Source: Chitinophagales bacterium
GTDB lineage: Bacteria > Bacteroidota > Bacteroidia > Chitinophagales > UBA2359
Reading direction: 5' to 3'
Length of the DNA: 64,000 bases
NCBI GenBank assembly: GCA_020628375.1
Contig: JAHDFD010000021.1
Location: 1 to 64,000, forward strand
Below, one piece after another: positions 8,301-18,600 of the stretch. The position numbers were made by a program, and so were the translations under genes. Under the pieces are notes generated by a model that worked only from the letters and a program-made list of their open reading frames with translations, was not told the origin of the DNA and did not search any database. How positions within the stretch are numbered: the stretch's first letter is position 1; the number at the start of each line of letters is the position of its first letter.

Positions 8301-8484
8301 ATTTACACTTTTCAAAATTTATGATAATTCCAGTAGTAAGTTTATTCAATATTTCTTCAAACAAATTATAAAAAACAAATATAGTTACAGTAAGGCGTTG
8401 CAAGTTACAAAACAATATTTTCTTCGATCAGAAAAATACTGTGCACCACAACACTGGGCTGGCTTTGTGTTGATCGGAGAGTGA
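5356..8484 (+). CDS. TPR-repeat CHAT-domain caspase-like protease
   Basis: 1042 residues, no signal peptide, so cytoplasmic. Residues ~1-560 are helical with TPR-like pairs (for example AFYLSKWGDYYLYEDRDKAIENF as a split pair around residue 180, and a helix-rich stretch to 430). The C-terminal ~350 residues are a CHAT domain: LNYFIFENQLVVQCI opens it, the catalytic His is His906 in IVHIAAHGYE, and the catalytic Cys is Cys953 in LVILSCCKSG, followed by the typical GEGVMAVNRGFIQAGAANVL block. Both dyad residues are present, so it should be an active cysteine protease switched by its TPR region. It is divergent from the sigma factor/unknown gene pair. The target is not known; the neighbouring 201-residue protein is the first candidate. 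Confidence 0.92.
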   Translation: MLMKSLKEILLHSSNLAEQGKFNGITALSEEFTLKMKFCETDVLNSNLKTLIDLLEKCCKIQYHTQTTNVEALNNFIQEVCKILYAKKIAFEQIANILFDRQAKFAERSGKFDEGINALRSNIEHYKHEIESNYIFKITAYENLIRLYVQKKDRKLHFRIVEELASEFQNTQNEQAFYLSKWGDYYLYEDRDKAIENFLNARKLLQINSKTDEIILMQIFERTAIAYYMLEDYFIAECYFIKQFLLAKRLTGVQSITLMNLGNCCFLNFKKGVYFYKKAEAKEIANVGENSQMLVHIYKNLAGFYLNTESYKEIIELTNKMFNLIEKEDVHEIESTIKLLRGSALIHYGEYKDVTELLGEPIKEDHYYELLMFHYNTTLALAHAHLFQFDKAVRIINQCFEALYTNFSYKHIYYSNPDLFKIENKKGLYDTLNAKVELLFLWYKNEKQNVSVLYACILTIQQYLKTTEWVIDKLENKESKILECQDLRKTYAKQILIVCQFLQDLKNIDKDTFELARKEVLSYNQYCLNTNEFNLVNNIQDVKNILMELIEKDKAAVLLKSITESDFHKNLPPNIAGKEQYFKQKINKLLKEIQVNEATFFVQESKKNIEVDEYFDLICELRSEYLDVWENYQNFKKEKADYYIKNKFVNNEKYSFDYGNLQKKLTKDQAVLNYFIFENQLVVQCITDSFCEFTNVLLDEDFQQSVMSFNQAIGQFNNSDLINFGNKISKLLIFPMLKMLEDQAIKHLFIIPHEYLNNLSFECLFFKEADEDELFLFGGTLPFLIEAFSVSYHFSASVLEHFLSTNKKTNELENYIGFAPVYAKDKQQPTINLSNNEVDEDIALRSVRIGEKTYQALTYSEEEIKNVQLLFESHNKKTDVYFREAATIASFTKMAELYDIVHIAAHGYETAEGIDLSGIIFSPEIENSDHSIFYLQDAYNLDLNAKLVILSCCKSGIGKYEEGEGVMAVNRGFIQAGAANVLFTLFKIYDNSSSKFIQYFFKQIIKNKYSYSKALQVTKQYFLRSEKYCAPQHWAGFVLIGE

Positions 8485-8738
8485 TCAGAGTATGTTCATG
8501 AAGTATAGAAATTTAAACATACTCTTATACTAGTTAACTTTTTAGCAATAGCTCAGATCACTATAATTTAATACACATTTTCGTGTCATATTGAGCGCAA
8601 TGTAATGAAGTTGAAATATAGACACTTCCCTATTTTTCGTGGGATGACTCGTATATTGGGCTTAACTTGATAGTGGTTTACGCTCTCATAAATGTATGAA
8701 TATATTAAAGTTAAAATTGTATAATACAATTTGAGCAG

Positions 8739-8765
8739 TAGCGACAAGGCATTGCCTCGTCGCTA
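8739..8765. repeat. Intergenic palindrome
   Basis: TAGCGAC / GTCGCTA arms, one mismatch, then AGGCA / TGCCT around a single T. Compact hairpins of this type are common between Bacteroidota genes. No U tract follows closely, so it is probably a dispersed repeat and not the TPR-CHAT terminator. Confidence 0.6.
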
Positions 8766-8839
8766 ACTCTATTTTTCAACCCAAAAAACAGTTTTTAAAT
8801 GCCAAATGTATAGTGATGTGAAAGTTTTTTTATAAAAAT

Positions 8840-8868
8840 GTTTACCTATTCATTTAGTTAGTTACTAA
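8840..8868 (+). promoter_or_regulatory. Two-box motif GTTTAC-N16-TTACTAA
   Basis: GTTTAC at 8840-8845 and TTACTAA at 8862-8868: the same boxes as upstream of the TPR-CHAT gene, spacer longer by one. It precedes the 29-codon ORF at 8907 by 38 bases. If the adjacent ECF sigma factor reads this motif, a third transcript starts here, possibly a small RNA, a small peptide mRNA or a long leader of the giant gene. Confidence 0.35.
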
Positions 8869-8906
8869 TAGAACGGAAGATGTATTGTAACTCTAAATTT
8901 AAAACT

Positions 8907-8996
8907 ATGAAAAGCGCTTATCTCTCTTTAGGTCTATTCAAAAATAAAAGCTCTGATGGCTATTTTTTTAACCCGAAAATTCTATCGGACTTATAA
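8907..8996 (+). CDS. Possible small protein of 29 residues
   Basis: ATG at 8907 to TAA at 8994-8996; peptide begins MKSAYLSLGLFKNKSS and ends FNPKILSDL. It sits 38 bases after a two-box motif shared with the TPR-CHAT promoter region. Length alone gives no support and the composition is unremarkable; it is listed because of its position. No family recognised. Confidence 0.2.
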   Translation: MKSAYLSLGLFKNKSSDGYFFNPKILSDL

Positions 8997-9247
8997 GCTG
9001 GATTTTTCTGATATTGTTGTTGAATAGAGCATGTAAATAGCTATTGGAAATCTAATTTATTGAATTACAATAGCTCGACCTTGATAAACCACTCTGTTTT
9101 TGCGATATTAGTTGATAATGAGGAACTTAACTCGATTATTATTGTTTAAAAGTCAAATTAGGAAAGAAAATTCGGATTAACTCAAATAATTAATTTTTTT
9201 GATTCATATTTGTACCTGATAAACCCTTAACCCTTAAAAAAACTATT

Positions 9248-9343
9248 ATGCAAGTGTTTAAAATACCCTTTGATTGTGTATATGCTCTCATACACAATTT
9301 CCCCGAGTTTTTATTATCCCCCTATTTTGTAGATTTGCTCTGA
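9248..9343 (+). CDS. Possible small protein of 31 residues
   Basis: ATG at 9248 to TGA at 9341-9343 (MQVFKIPFDCVYALIHNF...). A CATATTTGTAC element about 40 bases upstream resembles a degenerate -7 box. A 9-bp inverted repeat (9273-9298) lies inside the frame. It could equally be non-coding leader of the giant gene. Confidence 0.15.
   Translation: MQVFKIPFDCVYALIHNFPEFLLSPYFVDLL
9273..9298. repeat. Inverted repeat, possible RNA hairpin
   Basis: Perfect 9-bp arms ATTGTGTAT / ATACACAAT around an 8-base loop ATGCTCTC. No immediate T run, so it is not a standard terminator; it could be an operator or an mRNA leader hairpin. Confidence 0.45.
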
Positions 9344-9611
9344 TGTTAGCCTCAGAAATATAGTACACTAAAATATATTTTAGTTACGACTATTGAAATC
9401 TATTGATTTAATGCTCATAATAAAGTTATGAGCAGTCAATTTTATATAGGTCTTCAAAGAATACAAACAACTTCTTCATAGTAATTGGGAATATCTGTTC
9501 ATCAGGTATGCCGTTTTACGAATATTTATTTGTTAATTGAATTTCCAGAAAGCAGATTTCCCAACCTATGAAATAAACCCCTGATTTATAATACCCTTTG
9601 AAAAGTTTACT

Positions 9612-12600
9612 ATGAAAACACACAATTTTCTAAAATTCTCTCTTATGAAAAACACTCAACGAATTTTTTACGCCAGCTCCCAAGTGCTTTTACTAATTTT
9701 TATGCTTTTTGCTTCGCTTGAGGTGGTGGGGCAGACTTGTACACCAGATATTACATCAGTTTCTGTAACATTAGATAGCAACGGTAATGCAGTCTTTACA
9801 CAACCAGGCGTACTGCAAAATGACACTGGAGCTGAATGTTGTGATGGAACTACAGGTGGAAATGTTGATTGTGTAGCAATAACATTTTCATTACCCCCCT
9901 CGGCAGATGAAGATTGTTTTTACTCAAGTGTTTCTTTCCAAAATGATCAAGGAAACATATATGTAGCATTTGTTGATCCATTAAATATTTGTTCTGGAAT
10001 AACTTCTTATGGAAATAATCAAGCAGTCCAAAATACAAGTTGTGATGGTGGTGGAACTTCAATAGTTATTTGTAAACCTGGTAATCTAACAGTGTCACCA
10101 ACGGTTGATATAGGATTAAAGTGTAATGTAGTATTAAACCCTCCAGCAGGAAGTAGTATTTGCAATGTTTCTGCTATACCAACAGCTCCAACTGATTTTA
10201 ATGCATTTTTAGATGCAGGAGGTAGTTTTAATGTTACTAGCAATATAACAGAATGTGGTAACTGTTCTGATGTGGATGCTAGCGATTTTTCCAACTATAC
10301 AGTTAGTGATTCCGGCTCGATAGGTGATGTTTGTGTTTCAGGTCAGTCAGTTGTTAGAACTTTTTCAATAGACTATTGTGGAGTCACGTTAAGTACAAGT
10401 CAAACATTTACTTCTGGTGGCTCTGATTGTCCAGGTTGCTGTGCATTTGAAACAACCTGTCCTGCAGCTAACACTTCACTTGGTACTTTCGATTGTACAA
10501 CTTTAGCAAATATTCCAGCTATGCCAACAACCGAGGCAGCAGCAGAAGCAGCACCTTACGGCATTACTATTGGCGATGAGCCTTGTGGAACTATTGTAGT
10601 GCAAGGGGCTGATTCAGGCGGGTCGGTTAATGTTTGTGCTATGGGAGGTCAAACAATTACAAGAACAATTACCGTTTTCGATGATTTAGATGCCGATAAT
10701 ACATTGGACGCTGATGAAGATAGCGAGGTTTGTACTTTTCAATATACCATTACCGAAGATACAACAATTCCTACGGTAAGTTGCCCTGCCGTTACTGGAA
10801 CTTTCGATTGCAATACCACTACTTTGCCAAGTGCATTTACTACAATAGCAGCCTTTACAGGTGCAGGTGGTGTAGCCACCGATAATTGTACTGCAACAGC
10901 AGATTTATCCATAGCTTCTTCAGATGCAGGCACAATTGCTGGTTTGAACTTTTGTAGTGCAACTGCAGCAGATAGAACAATAACAAGAACCTATACAATT
11001 ACAGACGCTTGCGGTAATGAAAATACTTGTGATCAGTTATTTGTTTTTGCACAAGATACAGAAGGGGCACAAGTTGTATGCCCAACAAACGTAACAACAG
11101 GCTTAGATTGTACAACAACGGCATTACCTGCTGCAGCTACCGATGTAGCAAGTTTTGTAGCATTAGGTGGTAACATTACCGATAATTGCCCAAATAATGG
11201 AACAATTACAGTATCAAGTGCCGATGCACCAGCAATCACAGCATTAAACTTTTGTAGTGCCGATGCCTCAGCAAGAACAATTACAAGAACGTACACTATT
11301 ACCGATGGTTGTGGTATTACAACTACTTGTAATCAGTTATTTGTTTTTGCTCAAGATGTTGCAGCACCAACAATAACTTGTCCGGCAAACGTAACAACAG
11401 GTTTAGATTGTACAACAACAGCTTTACCGGCTGCCGCTACTACAGCTGCTGCATTTGAAACAGCAGGTGGTGCTATATCAGATGTTTGTAGTGCCGATGC
11501 AGACATAACAGTGGCAAGTGAAGATGCTCCAGGAATTGCTAATTTAGATTTTTGTAGTGTTAGCCCAGCGGCAAGAACAATTACAAGAACGTACACAATT
11601 ACAGATGAATGTGGTAATGAAGCCACTTGCGATCAATTGTTCGTATTTAGTAGAGATGTAACATCTCCAGTAATTGGTGGTTGTCCTTCAGATTTGAATA
11701 TGGAATGTGGTTCGGCTTATGCAACACAAATAAATACTTGGATAAGTGCGGCTGAAACAGCAATTATGGCAGCTTCAACCGATGTGTGTGATAATTCATT
11801 AACAGTTAGCAATAATTACGTAGCAGGTTCATTGCCGCCTCCAGGTTGTGCAGGAGCTGTAACGCCTTTGTCTGTAACGTTTACTGTAACAGATGATTGT
11901 GGTAATTTTTCAACTTGTTCAGCAGATATTACTATAACAGACACAACAGTGCCAAGTATTACTTGTCCTGACCCTTTAACAATTACTGCTTGTAATCCAG
12001 AAAATAATTTAATCGTCACTAACTGGCTAACAACAGTTAGCGGTTCAGATGCTTGCGGAGGTACTGTTTCTTTTTCAAATGATTTAGATTTTGCCGACTT
12101 AGATGCATGTATGGGAGCTGTAACAGTTGAGTTTACAGCAACAGATGATTGTGGATTACAGGCAACTTGTACTCAGGATATAACAATTGGTATGGCTAAT
12201 GATCCTGAATTGTTATTCTGTCCTAATAACTCAACAGTAGGAATAGACGGTTCTGCTTGTACGATTTCTGCAACTTTTACCCCACCAATTGCTATTGATG
12301 AATGTGGTCCAGTAACCGTAGTTCAAGATAGTGGTCCTGTTAGTGGAGCAACAACTGGTTGGATGTTAGGTGCAAATCCTATTGAATTTACTATTACCAA
12401 CTCGTGTGGTAAGTCAATAGAGTGTGATTTTGTAATTACAATTGTTGATCAAACAACACCTACTATTGAGTGTCCTGGAGAAATATTGGTTTGTGCACCT
12501 GCTGGAAGTTGTACTTGGACAGGGGCAGGCTTAGATCCTACTACAGCTGCCTGTAATAACACTACTTTGTCTTATACACTTAGCGGTGCTACTTCTGGTA

Positions 12601-15600
12601 CAGGTACAGGTAGTGCTAACGGTGAGGTGTTTAATATAGGAATAACCACGGTTGACTATACGGTTACCAATACAGCAAGTGGACTTGAAGCATTTTGTGA
12701 TGTAATTGTTATAGTTGAAGATTGTGAACCTCCTACAATTAACTGTCCAGCAGATGTTACTAATGTAGCTTGTGGTTCTGAAGATATTGCAACTTGGGCT
12801 GCAAGTGCTTTAGCATCAGATGATGGCAATTGTTCTGATGTTGTTATTGAATATGTACTGTTAACACAAAGTGAACTTTGTGGCGAAACGCAATCAAGTA
12901 CTTATTTATTTACTGCTACAGATGAAGCAGGAAATATGGCTACTTGTACTGCTACTTACGCCACAATTGATGAAGTGCCTCCAGTAATTATTACAGCAGC
13001 AGCACCCGAAACTGCAGAGTGTGGTATGGCTGTTCATACCGAATTATTGGCGTGGTTATCTTCTAATGGTGGTGCAGTAGCAAACGATGCCTGTGGCGAA
13101 GAGGTTTTTTGGACAAACAATTACAATGGCTCTTTGCCAGCTGCTTGTGGTAATACAGGTGTAATAAGTGTAAACTTTACAGCAACTGATGCGTGTGGTA
13201 ATCAAAGTGTTACTAGTTCTACATTTACCATTCAAGATACCACAGCACCGAGCATATTTTGTCCTGATAATTTAGATTTAGAATGTGGAGCTGAAAACAA
13301 TGATGATATTGTTATCAACTGGTTAGCTTCAGCTTATGCCACCGATAACTGCACAGATGTAACGGTAAGTAATAACTTTACAGCCTTGCCAGCTTGTGGT
13401 GCATCAACAATGGTAACATTTACAGTAGAGAATAATTGCGATGGACAAACAATTACTTGTATGGCTTCTATTTCTGTTGTAGATACACAAAAACCTATTG
13501 TTATGAATGTACCAGAAGATTTATATGTTGAATGTGATGGTACTGGAAATACTGCCGATATAAATAATTGGTTAGCTAGTTTTGGAGGGATGTTAGTATT
13601 TGATGCCTGTGATGGTATGATTGTCCCTTCTACGCCTATTGCTAGTGCAGCCATTGATTTGTGTTCTGGCGGTGGTACTAGTGTAATTCCTTATACTTTT
13701 ACGGCAACAGATGCTTGTGGAAATAACTCAATTGATGAGGTAGCTTATGTGCATATTTTAGATACAACAGCACCAAGTTTTACTGTAACACCAGCTGGGC
13801 CAATTGAATGTAATACTGCTAATCCTGATATATGGGCTCAAGGAGCTGTTACTTCTATTGTTGAAGTTTGTGGAACAACTACTACCGATTATTATATAAG
13901 TGAAGTAAATAATACTTGCGATGATGGAATAGAATATACTTATACATTTGTAGTTACAGATCAATGTGGTAATTCAACTTCTCAAACATCAACTTACCAA
14001 GTTGTAGATTCTACGCCACCAGTGCTTACGCCTCCAAGCGATTTAACGCTAGATTGTACAGACGATATTAGTGCTGAGATTTTAGCTTGGTTAAATAGTT
14101 ATACGGTTTCAGATAATTGTGATGCAGATCCACAGGTAACTAATAACTTCAACGGTACTCCTCCTACTTGTGGAAGTTCCGTTACTATAACTTGGACAGC
14201 TACCGATGATTGCTCAAACACCATAAATACAGCAACTGCAACAATAACTGTAAATGATAATACAGCACCTGTTTTAACAGTTCCTGATAATATTACTGTA
14301 GAATGTGGTACAAACCAAGCAGCTATTATTGAAGCTTGGGAAAACGATGCTTTGGCAATTGATAATTGTGATGGAACAGTTGAAGTTACATTTATACCAT
14401 CTGCTTTAGTAGTTGGTACTTGCCCTAATACTGGTGTAATTACTTATACTTTCGATGCACAGGATGCTTGTGGTAATATGGCAACTCAACTTACTAGAAC
14501 TGTTACCATAATTGATTCCCAAAAACCAGTAATTATGACCCCTCCATCAGATGTAATAGTAGAATGTGATGGAGCAGGGAATATTGCAGATTTAGCAGCA
14601 TTTGAAGCTGCTTTCGGTGGTATGATGGCAATGGATAATTGTAATGCAGCACCAATATTAAGTTTTGTTGCCGGAACAGCTACAACTACTTGTGGAGGAA
14701 CACAAACAATTCCATATACTTTTACAGCAACAGATGCTTGTGGAAACGCCATTAGTGAAGTAGCTAATTTAGTTATAATTGACACTACCGATCCCGTGGT
14801 TGTGCCACCTGCTCCGCTTGCCGAAAACTGCGGAAGCGAAGACTTAGAGGCTTGGGCTTTAATGGCAACAGCAACCGATGTATGTAATGCCAATCCTCAA
14901 ATAACTTATGCAATTATTGAGCATACTGAAGTTTGTACCGTAGGTGTAGGTTTTACAGAAACATTTACAGTTGCTTTTACTGCAACTGATAATTGTGGAA
15001 ACCAACATACATTAAACTCAACCTACACTGTTCAAGATATTGTAGCACCCGTTTTCGATACACCGCCTGCTGATTTGGTATTAACTTGTGGTGATGATGT
15101 GTCAGCAAGTATTTCTGCTTGGTTAAATACAGCAGTTGTTTCTGATAATTGTGGAACAGTTACAGTTACAAATGATTGGGATGGAACAACACCTGATTTA
15201 TGTGGTGATGCAGCAGGAGTTACAGTTACATTCACAGCATCCGATGGTTGTTTGGAAACGACAGCTACGGCAACTATTACTTCAAATAACGACACAGCAG
15301 GACCAACCTTTATTAACTGCCCTGCTAATATGACCGTAGCTGTTGATGTTGATTTATGTACAGCCAATGTAATTTATTCAACACCAATAGCAGAAGATTG
15401 CAATGGAGCAACGGTTGCTTTTACATCTGGAATAGCTTCGGGCGAACCATTTCCACTTGGGGATACTGACATTGTATTTACAGCAACCGATGGTTGTAAT
15501 AATACTTCTACTTGTGAATTTACTATAACGGTTATCGATTCACAAAACCCAGTAATTAACTGTCCACCAAGTATAAATGTTTGTGCCGATGATGGTACTT

Positions 15601-18600
15601 GCACTTGGTTGGCTACAACTGCAACCGATCCAACTTTTGCCGATTGTACCAATACAAACCTAAGCTATGAAATCGTCGATCCAATGGGCGTTGCTACCAC
15701 AGGAACAGGTTTGATAAGCGCTGCTGCTGAAACATTTGCAATTGGTTCAAATACAGTAACATATACTTTAACCGATAGTGGTGATCCTGCCAATACTTCA
15801 ATTTGTAGTTTTACAGTAGAAGTAGAAAATTGCACTTCAGGTTATTTCGATTTGGCAAGCGTTTGGTGTCAGGAAGCCCCTGCATCTGATCCGCTTACAT
15901 TTGACTTTACCTTAAATGAAAACTTGTTCTTTGAACCGTCAACAGCAACTATAACCTTAACCTCAGACCCAGTAGGCTTTATCACAGGAAGTGGAACTGA
16001 TTGGACCTTCGATCCGGCAGGTGGTGTATTGAACAATGCTACTCAAGGCGTTTCAAATGTTACCATAACTTTAGAAGTTGACAATGGTGAAGGTTGTGAA
16101 GTACTTTATTCGCAAGAAGTAATTGTTTACCAAACTGGTGATCCAACATTTGCATTGCAAGAAACAGTTTGCGAAACAGAAACAATGGTTGCTTTAGCTT
16201 TAACAACAGATACTGATGATGGAGTAGGAGCAGAAACAATGATTCCAGATTTTGTTACCTGGACAGGTTCTGGGGTAACTGAAAATGCAGATGGAATAAC
16301 TGCCAATTTTGATCCTTCATCAGTAGGTGTAGGTACTTACGAAATTTGTGTAACGGTAGGTGCTCCAAACTGCGAAGAAATACAATGTAATACTATTGTT
16401 GTAGAGGCTGTTCCACCACTTCCTGAGGCAGAAAGTATAGAAATTCTTTGTGCTGTTGAACCAGCAGGTACTGTTTCGCTTTCACAATTATTTACAGGTG
16501 TAAGTGCTGAATTATTAGATAGCTCAAATCCTGATGTAACAATAACTGTTTCAGGTGGTTCTGCTATTTTAGTTGGTGGAGCAGTACAATACACAGAAGC
16601 AGGTTGCTATTCGGTACAATGGCAATACACTGACTCAGGTGCTTGCGGTTTAGATAGAGATGTAACTTCATTTATTTTTGTATCGGAACAACCAACACCA
16701 AGTTTCGACTTACCAGAACAATACTGTTGGGATGGCGCTGTAGGAACAACAATTCAAGCAACTGTAAATAGCCCTGCTGCTGGAAATTCTTATGATCCGT
16801 TCGGTACATTAACAGTTGATTTTTCAACTACAAACCCAGCAATTGCAACTATTGACGATGATGGATTACTAACTATTATAAGTGCTGGTACGGTTAGTAT
16901 ATGTTATCTCGAAACATTAACAACCTCAACAGCATGTGGTACAGATCCAGCAGGTGGTGTTTTCCCAGCTAGAGCTTGTAGTGAACAAACTTGCCAAACA
17001 ATAACAATCACCGAAACAGCCGACGCTATAGATGCAAGTTGGGATTTAATAGGTCCATTCTGTGTAGATGATGCCACAGATTATGATTTAACTCCAACCG
17101 GTACACCAAATGGCGATTTTACAGGTCAGGGAGTAACAGAAGAATTTAATGGAGGTAATGAGGTAAATGAATATACCTTCAGTCCTGAAGATGCAGGAGT
17201 TGGTATCCATTCAGTTTGTTATACAATTAGTAATGGAAGTGGTTGTGAAGCGGTACTCTGTAGAAATATTGAAGTATTACCAACCGCCGATGCAACAATA
17301 AATGATTTGGTTATGGATTGTAGTATAGATCCAGATGGAAATATAAGCTTAGATGCTTTATTCACTGTTTCAACAACAGAAGGTGGAACATTCACCTTAG
17401 TAAGTTCAACAGGTACCAATGCCGATGCAAGTGTAATAGGTAATACATTACAATACAATGCACCGGGTTGTTATGTAATAGAATATGAAGTAAGTTCAAC
17501 TTCATTAAATGGCACAGCACCAAGCCCATTAGGAACTTGTACAGCAGTTGATCAAGCGATAATATTAATACCAGAAGAACCACAGCCAGATTTTGGTATA
17601 ACGAATGAATTCTGTTGGGATGGCTCAGATGTAAATGATGAGATAGCAGTAGTTTTAGGCAGTCCGGTTTATGACTTTGGCTTACCAACGACTTATGCTT
17701 GGACGACACAAAATGCTACTGGCGATTTAGTAGTTAGCTTCAGTGATGCTTCAGTAGCCGAGCCAATTATTACTATAGAAAGTGTAACAGGCAGTGGTAC
17801 AATAGAAGTATGTTTAACCGAGACGATTACCAATCCAGGTTGTTCAGATGATGGAGGCAATCCAGTAGCTACCGATGTAGATTGTAGTGGAATAACATGT
17901 CATTTATTAACAGTAACCGAAACAGCAGATTTTGTAGATGCAAGTTGGGATTTAATAGGCCCATTCTGCGTAGATGATGCCACAGATTATGATTTAACTC
18001 CAACAGGCACACCAAATGGCGAGTTTACAGGTCAAGGGGTAACAGAAAATGAAAATGGCGGATCAGTAGTAAATACATACACCTTTAGCCCAGCAGATGC
18101 AGGAGTAGGAATTCACACAATATGCTATACAATAGGTAATAATGATGGATGTGATGGTGTTCAATGCAGAAATATTGAAGTATTACCAACAGTAGATGCA
18201 ACAATAAATGATTTAGTAATGGATTGTAGTATAGACCCAGATGGAAATATCAGCTTAGATGCTTTGTTCACTGTTTCAACAACAGAAGGTGGAACATTCA
18301 CCTTAGTAAGTTCAACAGGTACCAATGCCGATGCAAGTGTAATAGGTAATACATTACAATACAATGCACCGGGTTGTTATGTAATAGAATATGAAGTAAG
18401 TTCAACTTCATTAAATGGCACAGCACCAAGCCCATTAGGAACTTGTACAGCAGTTGATCAAGCGATAATATTAATACCAGAAGAACCACAGCCAGATTTT
18501 GGTATAACGAATGAATTCTGTTGGGATGGCTCAGATGTAAATGATGAGATAGCAGTAGTTTTAGGCAGTCCGGTTTATGACTTTGGCTTACCAACGACTT

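Larger units (their letters stand above)
8485..9611. other. Long A+T-rich intergenic region before the giant gene
   Basis: 1127 bases with no standard gene. It holds a palindromic repeat (8739-8765), a two-box motif (8840-8868), possible tiny ORFs at 8907-8996 and 9248-9343, and an inverted repeat (9273-9298). The sequence AATACCCTTTGA occurs twice (9262-9273 and 9590-9601), the second copy 10 bases before the giant gene's ATG. No tRNA or known riboswitch was recognised. Confidence 0.7.
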
